Assembly (NCBI GenBank): GCA_020052415.1
Contig: JAGVPB010000076.1
Location: forward strand, 18,577 to 82,576
Direction: 5' to 3'
From: Bacteroidales bacterium
GTDB lineage: Bacteria; Bacteroidota; Bacteroidia; Bacteroidales; JAADJA01
Length of the DNA stretch: 64,000 nt
Shown here: piece after piece, positions 9,225 through 18,764 of the stretch
Position numbering within the stretch: the first letter of the stretch is position 1
Layout of the letters: every line of letters starts with the position of its first letter
Position numbers and translations under genes: made by a program
The notes under the pieces: model-generated
Told to the model about the DNA's origin: nothing
Seen by the model: only the letters and a program-made list of their open reading frames with translations
The model's database searches: none

Positions 9225-10022
9225 TTAATTCTTCACCCATTTCGGTTTCCGTTTTTCCAAAAATGCCGCCATTCCCTCCTGTCCTTCATCACTGGCACGG
9301 ATTTCCGCAATCATCTTTGCGGTTGATTCGAGTGCCTGTTCAAGTGTTTCTTTGTTCGAAATATTGAAGATAAGATTCTTGCATTGTGTCATGGCAACCG
9401 GACCACTTGTCCTCAATAAATCTATGATACCGTTTATATAAGCTTCAAGTTCTTCAGCCGGCAATGATTTATTTACGAGCCTGTGGTGTTCAGCTTCTTT
9501 TCCTTTGAACCTTTTTCCGGTAATCATCAGCTCCTTCGAACCATATTCACCCACTCTTTTTGTTACATAGGGCGAAATACAGGCAGGCACTATACCGATT
9601 TTTACCTCGCTGAGCGAAAAGGTCGTATTCTCATCGGCATAAGCAAAATCACAGGAGGCAAGCAGTCCATTTGCCCCGCCGATAGCTGCGCCATGAACAA
9701 CAGCAATCGTCGGCTTTTTACAAGTGTAAATTGTGAAAAAGCATTTCGACAGATTCAGGCTTTCCCTGAAATTTTGTTCATAGCTGTATTTTGCAACATC
9801 GCGCATCCAGTTGAGATCAGCGCCGGCGCAAAATGACTTCCCCCGTCCCCTCAAAATGACAACTCTGATCTCACTGCTTCTGTTTATTTCCTCAAAACAG
9901 GCGATCAATTCCGAGATCATGGTTTCATTAAAAGCGTTATGAATCTCCGGTCGGTTCAGCCAGACAATACCTAAGTCATCTTTTTGCTCAAATTCAATTG
10001 TATGGAAACTATTCATATACAT
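9225..10022 (-). CDS. Methylglutaconyl-CoA hydratase (enoyl-CoA hydratase/isomerase family)
   Basis: 265 residues, full-length crotonase fold. Oxyanion-hole segments are FCAGADLNWM near residue 68 and GAAIGGANGL near residue 114. The GADLNWM variant is frequent in AUH/LiuC-type methylglutaconyl-CoA hydratases. The reaction is hydration of 3-methylglutaconyl-CoA to HMG-CoA, linking the carboxylase to the lyase. Flanking carboxylase genes support the assignment over a general fatty-acid hydratase. The start could equally be Met3, two codons downstream. Confidence 0.85.
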   Translation of the reverse strand: MYMNSFHTIEFEQKDDLGIVWLNRPEIHNAFNETMISELIACFEEINRSSEIRVVILRGRGKSFCAGADLNWMRDVAKYSYEQNFRESLNLSKCFFTIYTCKKPTIAVVHGAAIGGANGLLASCDFAYADENTTFSLSEVKIGIVPACISPYVTKRVGEYGSKELMITGKRFKGKEAEHHRLVNKSLPAEELEAYINGIIDLLRTSGPVAMTQCKNLIFNISNKETLEQALESTAKMIAEIRASDEGQEGMAAFLEKRKPKWVKN

Positions 10023-10138
10023 TTTTCTATCTCAAATTATATTTAATCAACTATCCTTTACAGCTTTATGCCAATTTTGTAAATCATGGTTTAAAATAAT
10101 CAAAACAAAAAGAAATAATGTAAAAAACCATGATCACG

Positions 10139-10187
10139 GAACTCCGAACCCGGAACTTCGAACTTCGAACTTCGAACTTCGAACTAT
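10139..10187. repeat. Heptanucleotide tandem array, consensus GAACTTC
   Basis: Seven in-phase 7-bp units lie in the gap between the hydratase and carboxyltransferase genes: GAACTCC, GAACCCG, four perfect GAACTTC copies, then GAACTAT. They end just before the 3' end of the carboxyltransferase gene. The array is non-coding. Similar 7-bp-period arrays occur at 56752-56800, 59008-59042 and 61484-61539. Confidence 0.9.
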
Positions 10188-10192
10188 CCTCG

Positions 10193-11800
10193 CTACATCC
10201 TGAAAACCCCGTTCTTCATATCCGGGAATTTTTGATTGAGCGACATGGCAATTCCCATAGCAATGATCTTACGTGTATCAACAGGATCAATAATGCCATC
10301 GTCCCATAATCGTGAAGTGCTGAAATAAGGTGAACCCTCCTCTTCATATTTTTTCAGAATTTCGGCTCTTAATTTTTCCCTTTCTTCAGGATTCATTGTT
10401 TTACCGGATGCTGCTAATTGCTCTTCCTTCACCTGAATTAAAACACCAGAGGCCTGTTCACCACCCATGACTGAGATACGGGAATTGGGCCACATGAACA
10501 ACAATCGTGGATCGTAAGCTCTGCCTGCCATGGCATAGTTACCAGCGCCGAATGACCCGCCGAAAACTACAGTAAACTTTGGAACATCTGCATTAGCTAC
10601 AGCATGAACAAATTTAGCACCGTCCTTCGCTATACCGCCATGTTCATATTGTTTTCCAACAATAAAACCGGTGATGTTTTGCATGAATAGAATGGGAATT
10701 TTCCGGGACTGGCAAAGCTCCACAAAATGCGCACCTTTCAATGAAGATTCGGAAAACAAGACACCATTATTCGCAAGTATGCCAACTGGATACCCCATGA
10801 TATTCGCAAAACCGGTGATCAAAGTCGGGGCGTAGCGGGCTTTAAATTCATGAAAACGGCTGCCGTCAACCATACGTGCTATTATTTCTTTCGAATCAAC
10901 GGGTTTCCTGAAATCAATAGGTGCGAGTCCGTAAATTTCTTCCGGATCATAAAAAGGATCTTCAACCGGGCTGATTTCAAGCCTTTGCTTTTCCTTTGAT
11001 TCCAGTGTTTGAAAAATATTCCTGCAAATCTGGATGGCATGCTGGTCGTTTTCTGCCAGATGGTCGGCAACACCTGAGATAGACGTATGAACATCTGCGC
11101 CTCCCAAATCCTCAGGGCTGACCACTTCACCGGTTGCAGCTTTGACCAATGGAGGACCGCCTATAAAGATAGTCCCTTGTTTTTTAACGATTATTGTTTC
11201 ATCGCTCATCGCCGGAACATAAGCACCTCCTGCTGTACACGAACCCATCACAATGGCGATCTGAGGAACACCCATGGCGGATAGCCGTGCCTGGTTGTAA
11301 AAGAACCTCCCGAAATTAAACCGGTCGGCAAAGACTTTTGATTGCTCAGGTAAAAAAATCCCACCCGAATCAACCATATAAACACAGGGAAGACAATTTT
11401 CGATGGCGATTTGCTGTGCCCTTACATGCTTTTTTATGGTTTCCTTGATATAAGTTCCACCTTTTACTGTGGCATCATTAGCAATTATCAGGGTTTCTTT
11501 TCCATGAATAACTCCAATACCGGTAATGATACCTGCCGATGGAAACTGGTTGCCGTATTCGCCAAAAGCTGCCATAGGAGAAAGTTCCAAAAATGGTGTA
11601 TTCGGATCTATTAACAGATCAATACGCTCGCGGGCGAGTAGTTTACCTCTTTCCTTATGCCGGCTGACTGCCTTTTCCGGTGCTCCGTGGCGAACCTTTT
11701 CGAGGTTGGATTTAAATTCATTGAGTATCTTCAAAAACTCTTCCCTGTTCTTTTTAAATGCGGAAGACTGAACATCAATTTTAGATTCTATTCTGTACAA
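10193..11800 (-). CDS. 3-methylcrotonyl-CoA carboxylase, carboxyltransferase subunit
   Basis: 535 residues, the length typical of MCC beta chains. It has the two crotonase-like halves of an acyl-CoA carboxyltransferase: N-terminal GKLLARERIDLLID and GSCTAGGAYVPAMSDE, C-terminal GGSFGAGNYAMAGRAYDPRLLF followed by ISVMGGEQASGVL. The GNYAMAGRAY variant is the one I associate with methylcrotonyl rather than propionyl enzymes. It transfers the carboxyl group from biotin on the partner encoded at 5.4-7.4 kb to 3-methylcrotonyl-CoA. It is the most upstream gene of the minus-strand catabolic set and may be the first transcribed; a TATATTTG element occurs on the minus strand at 11885-11892. Confidence 0.92.
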   Translation of the reverse strand: MYRIESKIDVQSSAFKKNREEFLKILNEFKSNLEKVRHGAPEKAVSRHKERGKLLARERIDLLIDPNTPFLELSPMAAFGEYGNQFPSAGIITGIGVIHGKETLIIANDATVKGGTYIKETIKKHVRAQQIAIENCLPCVYMVDSGGIFLPEQSKVFADRFNFGRFFYNQARLSAMGVPQIAIVMGSCTAGGAYVPAMSDETIIVKKQGTIFIGGPPLVKAATGEVVSPEDLGGADVHTSISGVADHLAENDQHAIQICRNIFQTLESKEKQRLEISPVEDPFYDPEEIYGLAPIDFRKPVDSKEIIARMVDGSRFHEFKARYAPTLITGFANIMGYPVGILANNGVLFSESSLKGAHFVELCQSRKIPILFMQNITGFIVGKQYEHGGIAKDGAKFVHAVANADVPKFTVVFGGSFGAGNYAMAGRAYDPRLLFMWPNSRISVMGGEQASGVLIQVKEEQLAASGKTMNPEEREKLRAEILKKYEEEGSPYFSTSRLWDDGIIDPVDTRKIIAMGIAMSLNQKFPDMKNGVFRM

Positions 11801-12060
11801 AATATATGGTTTTTTAATGAACTATTATTTGTTTTCAACTGCTGAATTTAAGGGCAGGTAAATTTAGAAAAATTTTATATTCAGCAAATATATGAATGTG
11901 TAAAATTCTTCTGTTGTTGGTCAGTCTCTTTTTCAACTAACCTGATAATAGTTTTTTAACGATTTACCATTCCTGATTTTATGTGGAATATTCTAAATCA
12001 TTTGACTGGATTTCAGGCTGTATTTGTTGATTTTGGAATTCTTTGCCGGAAAACACGCCA

Positions 12061-12900
12061 CTAAACAGCTTCTGGCAAATTAAATACCGCTTTCACTCTC
12101 GGTCCTTTTTCTGTTTGCATAAGTGTGCAGCATTCATTGTACAGGTCATGTTCGAAAAACAGGATATATTCTTTTTCAATGGCTTCATTGAAGAATTTTT
12201 CTTTTTCCTGAAGGGTCACAAGCGGGCGGGTATCATAAGCCATAACATAAGGCAACGGTACATGGGCTGCCGAAGGAAGAAGGTCGGCCATAAAAACAAT
12301 GGTTTTATCTTTAAATTGAACAAAAGGAATCATTTGTCCATCGGTGTGGCCGTTAAAAAACCTGACCCTGAAGCCGGGGAATAATTCACCTTCTTTTTCA
12401 ACCAGGTTCAATTTTCCTGAATCCTGTATTGGAATAATATTTTCCTTAAGAAAGGATGCCTTTTCGCGACGGTTCGGATTTACAGCCCAGTCCCATTGAG
12501 CCTTGCTGATCCAGTATTTGGCATTCTTAAAGGCAGGTTCATACTGGCCTTCCCCGATCTTTTTTATGCTGCCACCGCAATGATCGAAATGGAGATGAGT
12601 GAGAACCATATCGGTAATATCATCAGGTGTTAAGCCAAGCGCTGATAAAGATTTTTGGAGTGATGAATCTCCGTTAAGATGATAATGTTTCAGGAATTTC
12701 TCGTCCTGTTTATCGCCAATGCCGTTATCAATGAGAATTTTACGGTCGCCATCAACTACAAGCAGGCAGCGCATAGCCCAGTTGCAGAGATTGTTTTCAT
12801 CAGCGGGATATACATCGTTCCAAATGCTCTTGGGGACAACACCAAACATTGCTCCCCCGTCGAGCTTAAGATTTCCTGTATAAATTGTGTGAAGTTGCAT
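12061..12900 (-). CDS. Metallo-beta-lactamase-fold hydrolase
   Basis: 279 residues. The metal motif LTHLHFDHCGG (HxHxDH) is complete, a later FNGHTDGQ supplies the third-site His, and FFEHDLY near the C-terminus supplies a further His. DNGIGDKQDEKF precedes the motif, as in lactonase-like and N-acyl-homoserine-lactonase-like members, but the family is too broad to name a substrate. No signal peptide is visible, so it is probably cytoplasmic. It is about 260 bp upstream of the carboxyltransferase gene on the same strand, and a link to acyl-CoA or lactone metabolism is only a guess. Confidence 0.75.
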   Translation of the reverse strand: MQLHTIYTGNLKLDGGAMFGVVPKSIWNDVYPADENNLCNWAMRCLLVVDGDRKILIDNGIGDKQDEKFLKHYHLNGDSSLQKSLSALGLTPDDITDMVLTHLHFDHCGGSIKKIGEGQYEPAFKNAKYWISKAQWDWAVNPNRREKASFLKENIIPIQDSGKLNLVEKEGELFPGFRVRFFNGHTDGQMIPFVQFKDKTIVFMADLLPSAAHVPLPYVMAYDTRPLVTLQEKEKFFNEAIEKEYILFFEHDLYNECCTLMQTEKGPRVKAVFNLPEAV

Positions 12901-12957
12901 AAATCTGTTTCAAAACTTTAAAAACAACAAATAAACAAAGGATTGGTTTGTTTAACA

Positions 12958-12996
12958 AAATAAAAGCCGCCCCAAAATACTACGGAAACGGCTTTG
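12958..12996 (-). terminator. Hairpin downstream of the 1309-residue C25 peptidase gene
   Basis: AAAGCCG at 12963-12969 pairs with CGGCTTT at 12989-12995. On the minus strand the stem is followed by a T-rich tract, placed just after the stop of the peptidase gene. The loop is long (19 nt), so efficiency is uncertain. Confidence 0.55.
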
Positions 12997-13017
12997 TTAT
13001 TTTCAGAATGATGTTTT

Positions 13018-16000
13018 TTAACGGATGATAATCTTTTTAACAATATCTAAGCTTTCACCTGAAATGAGTATGTAATAAAGACCTTTGGCATAATTGCTCA
13101 AATCAATATCAAGCTTCTGATTCGGGGATGAGATTTGTATATCGGTATTTAATACCCGTTCGGACAAGGAATTATAGATTTGAATGCTGACCTGGATTTC
13201 TTCTATCTGCTTCATTTCTATCATAAATTTCCCGTTATTCGGGTTCGGAAATACAGAGATCGGATCATCAAAAATATTTGTTTCAACTCCTGTGTACTCT
13301 TCAAATGAAATGACAATTTCGTCAGAACTCATGCAATCACCGTCGTTAGTAACTTCCACCCAGAATGTAATATTGCCTGTCATTCCACCTGAGCCGGCTT
13401 CGATCGTTTGCGTGGTTGCCCCTGTTGACCAAAGATAGGATGCTCCGGGATTACCCGCATCGAGAAGGACGGTTGCAAAATTAGAAACTGTAACATCCGG
13501 GCCGAGATCAACAACCGGTGAAGGATAAATGGTCAGCGTCATATCATCTTCAACAGTTCCATCGGGACCGGTAACCGTGATGGTAAGCACCACCGAACCT
13601 GTAAGAATATCATTGCTGCCGGGTGTATAATTCGGATCCGGAATAGTAGGATTGCTGAAGAATCCGTCACCTGACGTTGACCATACAATTTGAGTGTAGC
13701 TGGTCGCGATTCCCTCACAGGTAAAGTTGCTTCCGGTACACATTTCGTTGTCCATTCCGGCACTGGCATTTGTGGTTGATGGAGCAGGAAGTTCGATGTA
13801 ATCTATCCATGCACAATCCGAACCGCTGCTGGTACCTCCATCCTTGTGATAGAACCATTTAAAATTGAGTGTTCCCGTCGAAAGCGGATAGCTTACCCTT
13901 TGCCAGGCTAATGTGCCGGACCAGCTCCCGACAACCTGACTATTGATGTAGAAATCAAGTAAATCATCGTCATTTTCCGATGAAATTTTCACCCAAAAAG
14001 AAATACTATCGTCCTGCATTACATCATAGGTAAGTTTCAGAATAGAAAACTGATTATTCGCGATATCGCCTGATTGAGCACAATACGTTCCTTCATAAGG
14101 ATTACCTGTTGTTATCAGCCAATCGGCATTACCGCTGAATTGCCAGTCGAACTGGTTAAATCCGCCGCTTTCCCAGTCTTCAACTATTCTTCCGATTTTT
14201 GCGGTATATTCCGATTCTGTTTCGTACTCGCCGGAACTCAGTTTAACAAGAAAATGAGCCATTGTTCCAACAGGCGCCAGCGGATCAATACTAATATTGA
14301 AAACGGCTTCATCGGTTTCACCTGTCAGCAGTGTTTCAAGCCCGACAGAGGGATTATTAATTGTAACATAGTTACACGAGGTGAGCAATTCAGCAATAAC
14401 ATCAGGTGCATTGCTGTGTCCCGAATTCAATGCTTCAAAAGTAACAGATACGTTTTCTCCCGGATCAAGCCGGCCGTTATTGTTTCCCGAAGGATCCGAA
14501 ATTAAATAATTACCCAGTTCCAGAAAGGGGGCGCTTGCTGTAATACTGAAAGTGCTGTTCCACACACTGCCTCCTGATGCTGCCACGTTAAAAGGAACGT
14601 CAAATTCGTCAGGAACATCGGGGGCAACGATAAAAGTAAAAGCGTTGTTGATGAAAATCGTTTGCCCGGGATTCAGATTTCCAAATATTTCTGTGTTATC
14701 TGTGATCAGTACATATCCGCTGATGGAAGATAAAGTGACCGTAACGCTGCTTGCCGGTAGCTGACCCACATTTTTCACACCCAGCCCCAGGTTTATTTGT
14801 TCCCCGAAATCTGCTATTCCATTACCATTTCCTGAAGGATCATTTATCTGATATGAATCAAATAAAACACAAGCCTGGTTGGTCATTACTGAAATTGTCC
14901 CCTGGTGCCGGTTCCTGTTATGAGCAACAACAGACACTTCAATAGATTCGGCTCCAATTACTGGCGAAACGAACTGAACAACGGCATCTCCGTTTGAGCC
15001 TGCTATTGCCCTTCCTATAAGCTCTCCATCCTGAACCAGGCCTATCCTGCAAAAAGGAGCATCGGTTGAAACAGTAACGCTTGCCGATCCGATTGGAATC
15101 TGCGATGGATAATTTGCTGTAATATTGGTCGGTGTGGCTGTCCAGATATCCATTGAAGGATCGCCGAAAAGATTGGTTTCATAAACAGCCCATTTCATAT
15201 ATCCGTCATTGGTAAAAAAAGATGCATTGTCTTCTTTTGAGTCGCTGTTTGTATAACCGATGACCGTAATATCTTCACCAAAGATCGCATCAAAAAACTG
15301 CCGGTCAACATACTGTGATGTGCTGTTCGTGTTTCCGGGCGAATACCAGCCGTAGCGTGAATTGGCAACAGCCGCAACTTCAGCAGTCGAAATGGTTGTG
15401 ATTTTTTCAGCAAAACAATCGGTTGTTCCGTAATTGCCTCCGTCGTCGCGGTTATCAAACGATCCGTTGTAACATCCCTGTGAGTAACCAATAACAAAAC
15501 TTCTTGTTATACCATTGTTGGTAAAATTAGAGGTGGTTAGATCATAGGTGTCCATCCTCATATTGTAGGTAACATTTGAATGTCCGAGATGATTGAGAAG
15601 ATTGACCCCCGTGGTATTGAATTTCTGGAAAACATCGTATTTGTCCCAGCCACCCTGTGTATCATACAATCTTGATACCTGTATGTTTGCGGGAAGGCCA
15701 ACGGTTGTAAAACCATGATTTGAAGTTCCTGTGACAATTTCTTCCTTGTAGGTATCCCCGTAAGTCGGGGGATTGTTGTTGAGTTCCTCTCCAACCATGA
15801 GTACCTTATAAATATCTGCGATAACAGGAGCGTTCTGGTATAATTTCAACTTATTTGTAAAGTTCGTGATCTCGGTGGTATTGTCAATACTTAGCCTGCC
15901 GATGGCAACTTCAGCATAAAGATCGGTTTCACCCTGCTCACCCCAGTCATTATCACCATCATTGTTCCAGTTACCATCAAGGCAACCGTAATACATGTCC

Positions 16001-16947
16001 GAAGGAATATCATCATCTTCCAGTGCTGAAAAACCACGGTGAGGAATGATCCTGTCGGATGAACTATTGGGATCCGCGTCACCGCCAAGGATCACATATT
16101 CAAGGTTGAAACCGGTGTAATATTGAATGATGCAGTTCCTGATCTTTTCCATGTTATCCTGCCCCTGGTATTGGGAAAAGATATCCTCAGTAGTAACAGC
16201 CGTAACAAAAAAACCTGTTGATTCTTTAAAAGTAATGTAGTCATCAAAGGAAGGCAAAAGTGAATTTTTCGTGATCAGGAGCAGGTCCGTTTCCGTACTT
16301 TTTGAGGGCGGATAGGAGTATTTTTTCAGCTCATCTGCATTTTCAACAATGTTGTTGATCCTTTGCAAAACTCCCGGAGTTTTTTTCAGAAATGTCAATG
16401 CCTGGCTTGCTTTTTCAGTTGAAGAATATTCAATGAGGAGTGTAACATCTTTTACAATTCTGATCTTCCCGGGAAGCGGGTAATAAATAACAGGGCAAAT
16501 GGAAAAAGACCCGATGGAATGTCCAGCCATAAAACCCGTGCTGATGTTATCAACTATAGTCGCCGGATAAGGATTTGCAGATGAATAGATTTTCTGGTTG
16601 GGTTCAGGCTTATAGTCTTCATCCATACCTTTTGAGATTGGGAATTGTTTTGAAGCCAGCTTAACTTTTATTCCGACGATTTCATCATAATAAGAAACAG
16701 AAATAACCGAAATATCGGAAATCTCCTGTCCCGGAGGCAAAAGTATATCAGCAGCATATAGCGGTAGCAATGGATTTCCTTCAACGCCCGAATTGCGGCA
16801 ATTTGTAAAATCAAATTCCGAAAATCCGTCTGAATCCGTTAATATCTCAGGATTACTGAATTTATAAGTAAGTTCAATGCTCTGTGATTGTAATATGCCT
16901 GAGTTTATTAACAGGAGAACAAAAAGAAAGGGTAAAAATCTATTCAT
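13018..16947 (-). CDS. Gingipain-like C25 cysteine peptidase, T9SS secreted
   Basis: 1309 residues. Order: signal peptide (1-22), propeptide-like region to about residue 215, C25 peptidase domain (about 220-610), an Ig-like domain, two CARDB-like beta-sandwich modules (about 690-930), a jelly-roll module starting VEDWESGGFNQFDW (about 935-1070), a PKD/Ig-like stretch, and a C-terminal T9SS sorting domain starting ISVFPNPNNGKFMI. The catalytic dyad of gingipains is present: His456 in LNHLGHSN and Cys492 in YSQGCYNGSF. Acidic Asn/Asp-rich loops near residues 325-340 may bind calcium. An extracellular protease role is well supported; cleavage specificity is not readable. The gene has its own terminator-like hairpin. 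Confidence 0.9.
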   Translation of the reverse strand: MNRFLPFLFVLLLINSGILQSQSIELTYKFSNPEILTDSDGFSEFDFTNCRNSGVEGNPLLPLYAADILLPPGQEISDISVISVSYYDEIVGIKVKLASKQFPISKGMDEDYKPEPNQKIYSSANPYPATIVDNISTGFMAGHSIGSFSICPVIYYPLPGKIRIVKDVTLLIEYSSTEKASQALTFLKKTPGVLQRINNIVENADELKKYSYPPSKSTETDLLLITKNSLLPSFDDYITFKESTGFFVTAVTTEDIFSQYQGQDNMEKIRNCIIQYYTGFNLEYVILGGDADPNSSSDRIIPHRGFSALEDDDIPSDMYYGCLDGNWNNDGDNDWGEQGETDLYAEVAIGRLSIDNTTEITNFTNKLKLYQNAPVIADIYKVLMVGEELNNNPPTYGDTYKEEIVTGTSNHGFTTVGLPANIQVSRLYDTQGGWDKYDVFQKFNTTGVNLLNHLGHSNVTYNMRMDTYDLTTSNFTNNGITRSFVIGYSQGCYNGSFDNRDDGGNYGTTDCFAEKITTISTAEVAAVANSRYGWYSPGNTNSTSQYVDRQFFDAIFGEDITVIGYTNSDSKEDNASFFTNDGYMKWAVYETNLFGDPSMDIWTATPTNITANYPSQIPIGSASVTVSTDAPFCRIGLVQDGELIGRAIAGSNGDAVVQFVSPVIGAESIEVSVVAHNRNRHQGTISVMTNQACVLFDSYQINDPSGNGNGIADFGEQINLGLGVKNVGQLPASSVTVTLSSISGYVLITDNTEIFGNLNPGQTIFINNAFTFIVAPDVPDEFDVPFNVAASGGSVWNSTFSITASAPFLELGNYLISDPSGNNNGRLDPGENVSVTFEALNSGHSNAPDVIAELLTSCNYVTINNPSVGLETLLTGETDEAVFNISIDPLAPVGTMAHFLVKLSSGEYETESEYTAKIGRIVEDWESGGFNQFDWQFSGNADWLITTGNPYEGTYCAQSGDIANNQFSILKLTYDVMQDDSISFWVKISSENDDDLLDFYINSQVVGSWSGTLAWQRVSYPLSTGTLNFKWFYHKDGGTSSGSDCAWIDYIELPAPSTTNASAGMDNEMCTGSNFTCEGIATSYTQIVWSTSGDGFFSNPTIPDPNYTPGSNDILTGSVVLTITVTGPDGTVEDDMTLTIYPSPVVDLGPDVTVSNFATVLLDAGNPGASYLWSTGATTQTIEAGSGGMTGNITFWVEVTNDGDCMSSDEIVISFEEYTGVETNIFDDPISVFPNPNNGKFMIEMKQIEEIQVSIQIYNSLSERVLNTDIQISSPNQKLDIDLSNYAKGLYYILISGESLDIVKKIIIR

Positions 16948-17045
16948 GATTTGCTTATTATATGATTAAAAACGAATTATAGACACGCCGGTATCTATAT
17001 TTGTTGCATTTTCCTGAGATAAGGTTACTGCTGGGATTTTATACG

Positions 17046-17075
17046 ATAAAAAAACCCGCACGTTCAATGCGGGTT
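17046..17075 (-). terminator. Rho-independent terminator of the adhesin-only gene
   Basis: AACCCGCA (17053-17060) pairs perfectly with TGCGGGTT (17068-17075) around a 7-nt loop, and on the minus strand it is followed by seven T residues. It lies 17 bp after the stop codon of the 524-residue protein gene. Confidence 0.9.
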
Positions 17076-17092
17076 CAAATTAAAATTTAATT

Positions 17093-18667
17093 TTATTTTT
17101 CAAGTATAATTTTCTTTACCCAATTATTTTCTTTTCCTGTAAGATGTAAGTAATACACACCTCCGGCTAAAGTGCTCAGATCAATATTTCTCTTATACTT
17201 TTTATCTGACCCGGAGATTTTATCTTCAAAAACAGTTTGATTCATTGCATTGACGATTTTAAGCGACAATGATTCACTATTTTGAAAGTTCACAGAGATT
17301 ACAAAAGAGCCAGTAGTTGGATTAGGATAAATATTTATTACAGAATTATCCGTAATGTCAGAAAGCCCGGTTGTTAAGGTAACTGTAATTGTATTTTCAG
17401 CCGAATTGGTGCAAAGATTGAGATCGGTATAAGTGTAAGTAATTGTATGGGTTCCAAGTCCGGCTGCGGCAGGGTCGAAAATTCCGTTACTTACACCCGG
17501 CCCTGAATATGTACCACCTGAAGGTGCTCCCCCTGTCAAAGCAAATGGAGGTGTGGTGATACTGACATTATTAAATGGTTGTAAGGTTACATTTGGTAAA
17601 TACCGGGTAATGGTGACAGGGTTTGAAAAAACTCCTGTTCCGCAATAATTAATCCCGGCGACTTTCAGCGTAGCCACACCAAGAAAGGCTTCATCCCATA
17701 TCACGGTTATATTGGTTCCTGTTCCCGAAACGGTCCCGGCGCCAGCCGGTTCAAGCAGCCATTCATAAGTAGTAATTCCACTTAAGCCATTTGTGCTGTA
17801 TGATGTATTTCCCCAGCTTGCACATAAATAAGTGATTCCGGTTGGTGTAGGGGCTATGCCTGGGACTTCACCCACAGTTATATAATTAGCCATATATAAT
17901 TCAGCAGTTTCAATACCGTCTGACACCTCAAGGTAAACATCGTAGCTGCCCGAAGTTCCGTAACCTACCACCGGATTTTGCTCGGTAGAAGTTGACGGTG
18001 TGGCGCCTTCAAAGACCCAATTCCATATTGTTATTGGACCTACCGATTCATCATAAAAATGAACAGCATCTCCTTCACAAACAACGGTAGTATCAGTGCT
18101 GAACAAAGCCTGCAACTCCATTGGCGGGAAAACAATATAGTCTATAAAGGCCGCATCATCACCTGTTGAAACACTAACATCTTTATCGTATTGCCACTTA
18201 AAAGTATGTGTCCCTACAGTCACCGGGTAGGAAACCTGCTGCCATGGAACAATTCCTGCCCAGCTATCCTGTTGAACCCCATCAATATAAAACCGTAAAT
18301 AATCATAACTTGCTTCGGAGGAAACCTTTAGCCAAAACGAAATATCCTGAGCAGCATAAACATCATAGATGAGCGAAATCCATGAATTCTGGTTGTCATT
18401 GATATCGCCTGACCTGGCACAATAACTTCCTTCATATGGCAAATAATCGGTAACGTACCAATTGGCATTACCTCCGGTTTGCCAATCAAACTGAGAAAAG
18501 CTACCTGTTTCCCAATCTTCTATACTTTCTGTTTTTGATAGTGGCGCGGATTTCACACCTGTATCGGGGTTCTGTGCGAACACATTGCATGTTACAATGG
18601 CAAGAGCAAATAGTAATAACAGTAACCTGCTTTTAATTGTAGTAACTGATTGTAAAAACTTTTTCAT
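17093..18667 (-). CDS. T9SS-secreted adhesin-like protein: jelly-roll, PKD domain and sorting domain without protease
   Basis: 524 residues. A signal peptide (about 1-32) is followed by a jelly-roll module beginning IEDWETGSFSQFDW with the internal YEGSYCARSGDI motif, a PKD domain (about 185-265), an Ig-like region with GGAPSGGTYSGPGV, and a T9SS sorting domain starting INIYPNPTTGSFVI. From the jelly-roll to the end it parallels the C-terminal third of the adjacent 1434-residue C25 peptidase, with matching module order and motifs. It looks like a duplicated adhesin half that lost, or never had, the catalytic domain. In gingipains such C-terminal adhesins bind host or matrix proteins and associate with the proteases; that role is inference here. 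Confidence 0.85.
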   Translation of the reverse strand: MKKFLQSVTTIKSRLLLLLFALAIVTCNVFAQNPDTGVKSAPLSKTESIEDWETGSFSQFDWQTGGNANWYVTDYLPYEGSYCARSGDINDNQNSWISLIYDVYAAQDISFWLKVSSEASYDYLRFYIDGVQQDSWAGIVPWQQVSYPVTVGTHTFKWQYDKDVSVSTGDDAAFIDYIVFPPMELQALFSTDTTVVCEGDAVHFYDESVGPITIWNWVFEGATPSTSTEQNPVVGYGTSGSYDVYLEVSDGIETAELYMANYITVGEVPGIAPTPTGITYLCASWGNTSYSTNGLSGITTYEWLLEPAGAGTVSGTGTNITVIWDEAFLGVATLKVAGINYCGTGVFSNPVTITRYLPNVTLQPFNNVSITTPPFALTGGAPSGGTYSGPGVSNGIFDPAAAGLGTHTITYTYTDLNLCTNSAENTITVTLTTGLSDITDNSVINIYPNPTTGSFVISVNFQNSESLSLKIVNAMNQTVFEDKISGSDKKYKRNIDLSTLAGGVYYLHLTGKENNWVKKIILEK

Positions 18668-18690
18668 TGTAGTAAAATTTTGAAATAAAC

Positions 18691-18733
18691 AAATTGCGTA
18701 ATCCTAATAAAAAGTATTAAAATTACGCAATTT
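18691..18733. terminator. 12-bp inverted repeat between two T9SS genes
   Basis: AAATTGCGTAAT (18691-18702) and ATTACGCAATTT (18722-18733) are perfect inverted copies around a 19-nt AT-rich loop. The position, just after the minus-strand C25 peptidase gene, fits a transcription stop, but no strong T tract follows. Confidence 0.5.
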
Positions 18734-18764
18734 TAGTAAAAGTTCCTGAATATACCCGAATAAA

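Noticed and set aside
10139..10187. Short direct repeats considered as a CRISPR array
   Set aside because: Units are 7 bp and contiguous with no spacers, and no cas genes occur in the window.
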